Assembly: GCF_037572775.1 (NCBI RefSeq)
Contig: NZ_JBBHKA010000001.1
Coordinates: forward strand, 2,232,001 to 2,296,000
Origin: Ramlibacter sp. PS4R-6
GTDB taxonomy: Bacteria > Pseudomonadota > Gammaproteobacteria > Burkholderiales > Burkholderiaceae_C
Reading direction: 5' to 3'
Length of the DNA: 64,000 bases
The notes beneath the pieces were generated by a model, which was not told where the DNA came from, did not search any database, and saw only the letters and a list, made by a program, of their open reading frames with translations. Shown here piece after piece: positions 58,601 to 64,000 of this stretch (position 1 is its first letter; each line of letters opens with the position of its first letter). Both the position numbers and the translations under genes were made by a program.

Positions 58601-58841
58601 CCGCCCCATCCTGATGACGACGCTGGCCGCGGCCCTGGGCGCGCTGCCGCTGGCCATCGGCTTCGGCGAAGGCGCCGAGCTGCGACGGCCGCTGGGCGTG
58701 GCCATCATCGGCGGCCTGATCGCGAGCCAGGTGATCACGCTGCTGACGACGCCCGTCGTCTACCTCTACCTCGACAAGCTGCGCAGGCGCAGCCCGCAGG
58801 AGCGGGCCCTGGCGCGCGGCGCCGAGCCGCAATCCACATGA
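55602..58841 (+). CDS. mdtC: RND multidrug efflux transporter, MdtC type
   Basis: 1079 residues. RPFIERPIATVLLTIGLALAG, proton-relay GFVVDDAIVVLENTARH near residue 405, TTPMMCAWLLD near 488, ATIYDELNQYRVVLGVAQRY near 745 and NPALRDQATGQPVST in a Thr-rich insert (TTPVNTGTTTTAAKST near 785) are seen. That insert makes it some 45 residues longer than its partner. The gene begins at the base after the mdtB stop, and its TGA overlaps the channel gene start. Confidence 0.92.
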   Translation: MNLSRPFIERPIATVLLTIGLALAGIGAFFVLPVAPLPQVDYPVVSVSASLPGASPETMATSVATPLERRLGTIAGVNEVTSSSGVGSTRITLQFDLNRQIDSAAREVQAAINASRGDLPSNLRSNPTYRKANPSAAPVVILALTSPTKTPGQIYDSVSNVVQQKVSQVPGVGDVELGGGSLPAVRVEMIPFAMNKYGVSAEDVRAALQSSSANRPKGTIEGAGRQLQIYSSTRASDAAGRPTAKDYRDIVVAWRNGAGIRLTDVATVSDGQENINTLGLFNGQPAVIVLVTLQPGANAIETVDKVQELLPELQDQLPHDIKLQVASDRTKSIRASLHEVEITLVIAIALVVLVVSAFLRSARATFIPAIATIVSLLGTFGVMWFLGFSLNNLSLMALTVATGFVVDDAIVVLENTARHIEAGMDRFKAALLGAREVGFTVLSISLSLVAVFIPLLFMGGQVGRLFREFAVTLSAAVMISLVISLTTTPMMCAWLLDPKAHVKQPGRVSRFFERGFAWTQKMYEHSLDWALAARWLVLFVLVLVIGLNVYLFVQIPKGFFPQQDTGQLNGGLRADQSISFQAMQEKLRTLVDIIKADPAVDTVVGFTGGSRAGGGFLSVSLKPARDRDVKGTQVIARLRPKLAQVTGVSLFLNPVQDVRMGGRQSNSTYQYTLKSDNVADLRRWAARLAEQMKQQDALTDVDTDQQENGVEVYVDVDKDTAARMGITMRDVDNALYDAFGQRQVATIYDELNQYRVVLGVAQRYMLSPNALKDIYVPARGTPGDITTPVNTGTTTTAAKSTAVINPALRDQATGQPVSTDVGTMVPLSAIARFAERPTQSAVNHQDAELATTISYNLAEGHTFSDAQAAVRQAEAEVGLPINVRGSFQGTARAAQESQGQQPLLILAAIVVIYILLGVLYESLVHPITVLSTLPSAGVGAVLALLMFKMELSIIALIGLFLLIGIVKKNAILIIDFALEAERSRGLSPLAAVREASLLRFRPILMTTLAAALGALPLAIGFGEGAELRRPLGVAIIGGLIASQVITLLTTPVVYLYLDKLRRRSPQERALARGAEPQST

Positions 58842-60223
58842 AAAGAACGACCCTCGCCCTTGCCATCGCCCTTGCCCTTGCGGGCTGCGCTGTCGGCCCC
58901 GCGTACGTGCGCCCCGACGTCGAGACGCCCGTTGCCTTCAAGGAGGGCCAGGGCGCGTGGGTGAAGGCCGTGCCCGCCGACATGCTGGAGCGCGGCCCGT
59001 GGTGGGAGCTGTTCCAGGACGCCGACCTCAACACGCTCGCGGCGCAGGTCGAGGTGAACAACCAGAACGTCGCGCAGGCCGTGGCGCGTTACGACCAGGC
59101 GCGCGCCATCGTCGCGGAGCAGCGCGCGTCGCTCTTTCCCAGCGTCAACCTCACCGGCGGCGCCACGCGCAGCGGCGGCCGCGGCGACACGCCCGAGCGC
59201 AACAACTTCTCGGTGTCCGTCGGCGCGTCGTGGGAGCCCGACCTGTGGGGGCGCCTGCGCCGCACGGTGGACGCCGCGCGCGCGAGCGAGCAGGCCAGCG
59301 CAGCGGACCTGCAATCGGCCAAGCTCTCCGCGCAGACGGAGCTGGCCACCGACTACTTCAACCTGCGCCAGCTCGATGCGGCGATCACGCTGCAGGCCGG
59401 CACGATCAAGGGCTACGAGCGCTCCTTCACCATCGCGCAGAACCGCTACAACGCCGGCATCGTCGCGCGCACCGACCTGCTGCAGGCGCAGACGCAGCTG
59501 GCCAACGCGCGCGCCGACATGCTGTCGCTGGAGCGCCAACGCGCGAACCTCGAGCACGCCATCGCCGTGCTGGTCGGCCGCGCGCCGGGCAACTTCACGC
59601 TGGTGCCGCGCCCCACGTGGGTGGCCGTCGTCCCCGAAATTCCCTTCGACGTGCCGTCGACCTTGCTGCAGCGCCGGCCCGACATCGCGGCGGCCGAGCG
59701 GCGCGTGGCGCAGGCCAACGACCAGATCGGCATCGCGCTATCGGGCTACTTCCCCAGCCTGCGCCTGAGCGGCAGCGGCGGATCGAGTGCGGCGCGCATC
59801 GCGGACCTCTTCAATCCTTCGGCGCTGGTGTGGTCCATCGGCGCGTCGCTGGCGCAGACGCTCTTCGACGCCGGCGCGACCAGCGCGCGCGTGGAGCAGG
59901 CGCGCGCCGGCCTGCGCGAAGCCTCCGCTGCGTACCGGCAGACGGTGCTGGCGGCCTTCCAGAACGTCGAGGACCAGCTGGTCGCATCGCGCATCCTGCA
60001 GCAGCAGCTGGTGCTGCGCGAGGAAGCCTCGCGCGCCGCCGACCTGGTCGAGCAGCAGGTGCTCAACCGCTACCTGGCGGGGCAGGTGAGCTTCACCGAG
60101 GTGGTGAACGCGCAGGTCACGGCGGCGAATGCGCGCCGCGCGCTGTCGCAGGCGATTGCCGACCGCGACGTCGCTGCTGTCGCGCTGATCAACGCGCTGG
60201 GCGGGGGCTGGAAGGGCCTTTGA
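58838..60223 (+). CDS. NodT-family outer-membrane efflux lipoprotein (TolC-like)
   Basis: 461 residues. Lipobox LAGC near residue 16, then the family's AVGPAYVRPDVETPVAF and GPWWELFQDADLNTL. Two repeated coiled-coil/strand halves follow (NQNVAQAVARYDQARAIVAEQ; ARTDLLQAQTQLANARADML; LLQRRPDIAAAERRVAQAND). Serves as exit duct for the mdtABC pump. ATGA overlap with the pump gene. Confidence 0.92.
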   Translation: MKRTTLALAIALALAGCAVGPAYVRPDVETPVAFKEGQGAWVKAVPADMLERGPWWELFQDADLNTLAAQVEVNNQNVAQAVARYDQARAIVAEQRASLFPSVNLTGGATRSGGRGDTPERNNFSVSVGASWEPDLWGRLRRTVDAARASEQASAADLQSAKLSAQTELATDYFNLRQLDAAITLQAGTIKGYERSFTIAQNRYNAGIVARTDLLQAQTQLANARADMLSLERQRANLEHAIAVLVGRAPGNFTLVPRPTWVAVVPEIPFDVPSTLLQRRPDIAAAERRVAQANDQIGIALSGYFPSLRLSGSGGSSAARIADLFNPSALVWSIGASLAQTLFDAGATSARVEQARAGLREASAAYRQTVLAAFQNVEDQLVASRILQQQLVLREEASRAADLVEQQVLNRYLAGQVSFTEVVNAQVTAANARRALSQAIADRDVAAVALINALGGGWKGL

Positions 60224-60280
60224 TCGCCGCCTTGCGTTGCGCGGGCCGGCGCCGCACACTGGCGCGAAGGAGGCAACGGC

Positions 60281-61081
60281 ATGAGCGTCGAGCGCGAGTC
60301 CTGGGGGTCGGGTGATGCCTACGAGCGCTGGATGGGGCGCTGGAGCCGTCCATTGGCGCGGCTTTTCCTCGAGTGGCTGGCAGTGCCCGCGCAGCGCGAG
60401 TGGGCGGACGTCGGTTGCGGCACGGGCGCGCTGGTGCAAGCGATCCTGGATCAATGCGCACCCGGGCGCGTGGCCGGCGCTGACCGCTCGGCGGCTTACG
60501 TCGAGGACGCGACGCGGCGCATCGCCGATCCGCGCGCGAGCTTCGTCGAAGCCGATGCGCAGCAACTGCCCTGGCCCGACGCGTCGTTCGATGCCGTCGT
60601 ATCGGGGCTGGTGTTGAACTTCGTGCCGTCGGCGCAGCGCATGGCCGCGGAGATGGCGCGCGTGGCGCGCCCCGGCGCGGTCGTCGCGGCCTACGTGTGG
60701 GACTACTCGGGCGGCATGAAGATGGTGCGCAGCTTCTGGGATGCCGCGATCGAGCTGCGCGGCGGGGACACCGCCATGGACCAGGCCGAGCGCTTCCCCA
60801 TCTGCCGGCCGGACGCGCTCGAAAGCCTCTTCGTGGAAACGGGACTGGAGGACGTCGCGTCGCGCCCGCTCGACTTCACGATGGTGTTCCGCGACTTCGA
60901 CGATTACTGGCTGCCGTTCCTCGGGCGGCAGGGCTCGGCGCCGACCTATCTGGCCTCCCTGGACGAGAAGGACCAGGGCCGCATCCGCGAGCTGCTGCGC
61001 GACAGGCTGCGGCCCGCGGCGGACGGTTCGATCGCCTTGCCGGCGCGCGCATGGGCGGTGCGAGGCCGGCGCGGCCTGTAG
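60281..61081 (+). CDS. class I SAM-dependent methyltransferase
   Basis: 266 residues. GDAYERWMGRWSRPLARLFLEWL at the start, SAM motif WADVGCGTGALVQAIL near residue 45, GADRSAAYVEDATRRIADPRASF near 68, DASFDAVVSGLVLNFVP near 103 and VWDYSGGMKMVRSFWDAA near 145. It resembles UbiE/Coq5-like methyltransferases. Substrate unknown. AAGGAGG precedes the ATG. The 116 bases after it stay open in frame (see findings). Confidence 0.83.
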   Translation: MSVERESWGSGDAYERWMGRWSRPLARLFLEWLAVPAQREWADVGCGTGALVQAILDQCAPGRVAGADRSAAYVEDATRRIADPRASFVEADAQQLPWPDASFDAVVSGLVLNFVPSAQRMAAEMARVARPGAVVAAYVWDYSGGMKMVRSFWDAAIELRGGDTAMDQAERFPICRPDALESLFVETGLEDVASRPLDFTMVFRDFDDYWLPFLGRQGSAPTYLASLDEKDQGRIRELLRDRLRPAADGSIALPARAWAVRGRRGL

Positions 61082-61197
61082 CCCCGCGCTGCGTCGCAGC
61101 TGGTCGACGACGCGACCTTCAACAAGGAAGCCTTCGCGCGCCAACCCGCGAAGGTCAAGGCTGCCGCAGCCATCGTGGTGATGGTCCTGATGACCCT

Positions 61198-61842
61198 TCA
61201 CGCCTTCGGCGGCGGCGTCTTCGGTTTGTAGGGGCAGTACTTGATGACCGCGCACTCCCAGCAGCGGGGCGTGCGCGCCACGCACACGTAGCGGCCGTGC
61301 AGGATCAGCCAGTGGTGCGCGTCCTTCAGGTACTCCTTCGGCACCACCTTCAAGAGCTTCTGCTCGACTTCGAGCGGGTCCTTGCCCGGCGCGAGGCCCG
61401 TGCGATTCGAGACGCGGAAGATATGCGTGTCCACCGCCATCGTCTCCTCGCCGAAGGCCACGTTGAGCACCACGTTCGCCGTCTTGCGGCCGACACCGGG
61501 CAGCGCCTGCAGTTCCTCGCGCGTGTTCGGCACCTGGCCGCCGTGCTGCTCGACCAGGATGCGGCACGTCTCCATCAGGTTCTTCGCCTTGTTGCGGTAC
61601 AGGCCGATGGTCTTGATGAAGTCCTCCAGCCGCGGCAGGCCGAGCGCCAGGATCGCTTGCGGCGTGTTCGCGACGGGGAAAAGCCGGCGCGTCGCCTTGT
61701 TGACGCCCGCGTCGGTGGCCTGGGCCGACAGCAGCACGGCCGTGAGTAACTCGAAAGGTGTCGTGAACTCGAGTTCCGTCGTCGGCAGCGGGTTCGCCGC
61801 CCGCAGCGTGGCGAAGAAGGGCTCGATGTCCTGTTTTCTCAT
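61198..61842 (-). CDS. nth: endonuclease III
   Basis: 214 residues. DNA glycosylase/AP lyase for oxidised pyrimidines. The helix-hairpin-helix LPGVGRKTANVVLN near residue 115 carries the catalytic Lys, the catalytic Asp is in AVDTHIFRVSNRTGL near 138, and the 4Fe-4S loop C-x6-C-x2-C-x5-C (VCVARTPRCWECAVIKYCPY) is near 187-205. Standing alone, convergent with the methyltransferase gene and divergent from the Bug gene 20 bases away. Confidence 0.95.
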   Translation of the reverse strand: MRKQDIEPFFATLRAANPLPTTELEFTTPFELLTAVLLSAQATDAGVNKATRRLFPVANTPQAILALGLPRLEDFIKTIGLYRNKAKNLMETCRILVEQHGGQVPNTREELQALPGVGRKTANVVLNVAFGEETMAVDTHIFRVSNRTGLAPGKDPLEVEQKLLKVVPKEYLKDAHHWLILHGRYVCVARTPRCWECAVIKYCPYKPKTPPPKA

Positions 61843-61862
61843 CCACGCGAAGTCTACGGATA

Positions 61863-62843
61863 ATGGCCGTTGACATGAAAAGACGTACCTTGCTCGGCGC
61901 CCTGGGCGCTACGGCTGCCGCACCGCTGCTCGCGCAAACCGGCGGCTATCCCAACAAGCCGATCCGCCTGGTGGTGCCTTTCCCAGCCGGTGGAGCGACC
62001 GACATCTTCGCGCGCGCCGTGTCGCAAAAGCTCGGCGAGAAACTGGGCACCACAATCGTCGTGGACAACAAGCCGGGCGCGGGCGGCACGATCGGCAGCG
62101 ACATCGCGGCCAAGGCCGTGCCCGACGGCTACACGCTGCTGCTCTCGACGACCAGCACGCATTCCATCGGGCCGAGCTTTGGCGGGCACCTGCCGTACGA
62201 CGCGGTGCATGACTTCACGCCGATCTCGCACGTGGGCAACGCCCCGAGCATCATGGTCGTGCCCAATGCCGCGCCGGCGAAGGACGTGAAGGAATGGATC
62301 GCCTACGCGCGCAAGAACCCCGGCAAGCTCAATTACGCGAGCAGCGGCAACGGCACCATCGTCCAGTTGACCGCGGAATACTTCAAGGCGCAGGCGGGCC
62401 TGTTCCTCGTGCACATCCCGTACCGCGGCACGGCGCTGGCCATGCCCGACCTGATCAGCGGCAAGGTCGACCTGCTGTTCGACTCGCTGCCCAGCGCGCT
62501 GCCGCACGTAAAGGAAGGGCGGGTGAAGGCGCTCGCGCTGACCACCCTGAAACGCTCCCCGTTGATGCCCGACCTGCCCGTGGTCGCGGAGACCATTCCG
62601 GGTTTCGAATCGGTCACCTGGTTCGGCCTGTATGGCCCGAAGAACCTGCCCGCTGACCTGGTGGCGAAGATCAATGCCGGCGTCAACCAGGCCCTCCAGG
62701 ACGCCGACGTGAAGGACCGCCTGGCGCGGCTGGGCATCGAGCCGGCCGGCGGCACGCCGCAAGCCTTCGCGAGCATGACCGACGCCGACCGCGCCAAGTG
62801 GAAGAAGATCATCACCGAGCGAAAGCTCACCGCCGAGCAGTAA
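61863..62843 (+). CDS. Bug-family tripartite tricarboxylate transporter substrate-binding protein
   Basis: 326 residues; an ATG at 61875 (MKRRTLLGALGATAAAPLL, a twin-arginine-like signal) is an equally good start. Family blocks RLVVPFPAGGATDIFARAV, VVDNKPGAGGTIGSDIAAKA, YASSGNGTIVQLTAEYFKAQ and PYRGTALAMPDLISGKVDLL are present. Followed after 3 bases by a gamma-glutamyltransferase gene, so the ligand may be a peptide- or glutamyl-derived acid. Lacks the AGGAGACAAA leader of the other three Bug genes. Confidence 0.9.
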   Translation: MAVDMKRRTLLGALGATAAAPLLAQTGGYPNKPIRLVVPFPAGGATDIFARAVSQKLGEKLGTTIVVDNKPGAGGTIGSDIAAKAVPDGYTLLLSTTSTHSIGPSFGGHLPYDAVHDFTPISHVGNAPSIMVVPNAAPAKDVKEWIAYARKNPGKLNYASSGNGTIVQLTAEYFKAQAGLFLVHIPYRGTALAMPDLISGKVDLLFDSLPSALPHVKEGRVKALALTTLKRSPLMPDLPVVAETIPGFESVTWFGLYGPKNLPADLVAKINAGVNQALQDADVKDRLARLGIEPAGGTPQAFASMTDADRAKWKKIITERKLTAEQ

Positions 62844-62846
62844 GCC

Positions 62847-64000
62847 ATGCATTTCAACTTCAACAACCCCTACACCACGACGCGCATGCCGGTGTTCGCG
62901 CGCAACGTCGTCTCCACTTCGCACCCGCTCGCCGCGCAGGCGGGGCTGCGCATGCTGTGGAAGGGCGGCAACGCGGTGGATGCCGCCATCGCCGCCGCGG
63001 CCGTGATGACGGTCTGCGAGCCGTGCAGCAACGGCCTGGGCAGCGACGCCTTCGCGATCCTGTGGGATGGCAAGAAACTGCACGGCCTGAATTCATCCGG
63101 CCCCGCGCCGGCGGCGTGGAACCCCGAGTACTTCTCGCGCAAGTACGGTGACGCCAGCGCGCCGCCCAAGCGCGGCATCGATTCTGCGACGGTGCCCGGT
63201 GCGGTTGCGAGCTGGATGGCGATGTCTGAGAAGTTCGGCAAGCTCCCCTTCGCCGACCTGCTGGAGCCCGCCATCGACATCGCCGAGCGCGGCTACCTGG
63301 TGCCGGTGATCATCCAGCAGAAATGGGTGCTGGCCACGCCGGAGCTGAAGGGGCAGCCGGGCTGGGCGCAGGCTTTCCTGCCGCACGGCCGCCCGCCCAA
63401 TGTCGGCGAGCTGTTCCAGTTCCGGGCCGCCGCGCGCGCGTTGCGCCTCATCGCCGAAACCAAGGGCCAAGCTTTCTATAGCGGCGAGATCGCGCAGGCG
63501 CTGGAGAAGTTCTCCAAGGACAACGGCGGCGCTCTGACCGCCAAGGACCTCGCGGCGTTCAAGCCCGAGTGGGTCGAGACGATCACGCGCGACTACCGCG
63601 GCTACACGCTGCACGAGATCCCGCCCAACGGGCAGGGCATCGCCGCGCTGATCGCGCTGGGCATCCTGGAGAAGTTCGACCTGTCGAAGATGCCGCTGGA
63701 CGGCGCCGACTCGACGCACGTGCAAATCGAAGCGATGAAGCTCGCCTTCGCCGACGTGTACCGCTACGTCGCCGAGCGCCGCGCGATGGAAGTGTCGACG
63801 GACCAGATGCTCGACGACGCGTACCTGGCCGGCCGAGCGAAGAAGATCGACATGGAGCGCGCGCAGGAGTTCGCGCCGGGCAACCCCGTGAAGGGCGGCA
63901 CCATCTACCTCACCGCCGCCGACGAGAGCGGCATGATGGTCAGCTTCATCCAGTCCAACTACATGGGCTTCGGCTCGGGCTGCGTGGAGCCCACCTTCGG
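62847..64000 (+). CDS. gamma-glutamyltransferase family protein (3' end outside window)
   Basis: 384 residues are visible and the gene runs off the end. STSHPLAAQAGLRMLWKGGNAVDAA near residue 22, GLGSDAFAILWDG near 60, KRGIDSATVPGAVASW near 108 and GFGSGCVEPTFG at the window end follow the Ntn-hydrolase GGT family. The region before the last motif (KGGTIYLTAADESG) holds the expected processing Thr. No signal peptide is seen, as in the cytoplasmic-type members. Substrate not known. Coupled to the Bug gene 3 bases upstream. Confidence 0.85.
   Translation, partial: MHFNFNNPYTTTRMPVFARNVVSTSHPLAAQAGLRMLWKGGNAVDAAIAAAAVMTVCEPCSNGLGSDAFAILWDGKKLHGLNSSGPAPAAWNPEYFSRKYGDASAPPKRGIDSATVPGAVASWMAMSEKFGKLPFADLLEPAIDIAERGYLVPVIIQQKWVLATPELKGQPGWAQAFLPHGRPPNVGELFQFRAAARALRLIAETKGQAFYSGEIAQALEKFSKDNGGALTAKDLAAFKPEWVETITRDYRGYTLHEIPPNGQGIAALIALGILEKFDLSKMPLDGADSTHVQIEAMKLAFADVYRYVAERRAMEVSTDQMLDDAYLAGRAKKIDMERAQEFAPGNPVKGGTIYLTAADESGMMVSFIQSNYMGFGSGCVEPTF

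Overview
The window is about 68% GC, has Shine-Dalgarno-led, tightly overlapping genes, and carries four Bug-type (TctC) periplasmic solute-binding proteins, CoA-transferases and a zapA-6S RNA neighbourhood. Together these point to a betaproteobacterium of the Burkholderiales, most likely Comamonadaceae (Ramlibacter or Variovorax-like). This is inferred from gene content, not from a marker gene. No insertion sequence, phage gene, CRISPR array, tRNA or rRNA was seen. It reads as ordinary chromosome.

Layout. 1-2.6 kb: Bug protein and malonyl-CoA synthetase (matB). 2.6-6.1 kb: small membrane protein, a beta/gamma-crystallin plus glycine-zipper protein, and a PAS-PAS hybrid histidine kinase. 6.1-8.2 kb: two paralogous ribbon-helix-helix microproteins sharing an upstream element, then homospermidine synthase behind a 25-codon leader ORF. 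8.2-13.1 kb (minus): GntR/FCD regulator, a fused FAD/Fe-S 2-hydroxyacid dehydrogenase, GNAT, GST. 13.2-17.4 kb (plus): SgaA-like aminotransferase, Bug protein, CaiB/BaiF CoA-transferase, enoyl-CoA hydratase. 17.5-19.8 kb: zinc-knuckle microprotein, alpha/beta hydrolase, RsbRD-type histidine kinase.

19.8-36.4 kb is the metabolic centre. A minus-strand operon (oxc-frc-NDP-forming acyl-CoA synthetase-fused fdsGB-fdsA) takes oxalate through oxalyl-CoA and formyl-CoA to formate, then CO2 plus NADH. A Crp/Fnr-type regulator is divergent from oxc. It is followed by a tctCBA transporter operon with a cytidylate-kinase-like/BON protein, an orphan 65-residue protein, a LysR regulator, and a formyltransferase that resembles the hydrolase domain of 10-formyl-THF dehydrogenase. 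A perfect TTGAC-N4-GTCAA palindrome lies both upstream of oxc and upstream of tctC, with a degenerate copy upstream of the 65-residue gene and lysR. I infer one oxalate/C1 regulon that includes uptake.

36.4-40.7 kb: TauE/SafE permease, adenylate cyclase with a Cys4 site, EF-hand protein, ECF sigma/anti-sigma pair, 6S RNA, zapA and a zapB-like gene. 40.7-47.9 kb: a cobalamin riboswitch heading a nearly gapless B12 uptake and salvage operon (btuB, a second binding protein, cobU, btuF, btuC, btuD, cobT). 48-50.6 kb: universal stress protein, methyltransferase, lipoprotein phosphoesterase. 50.8-60.2 kb: mdtABC-type RND efflux system with a NodT outer-membrane lipoprotein. 60.3-64 kb: methyltransferase, endonuclease III, a fourth Bug protein and a gamma-glutamyltransferase cut by the window end.
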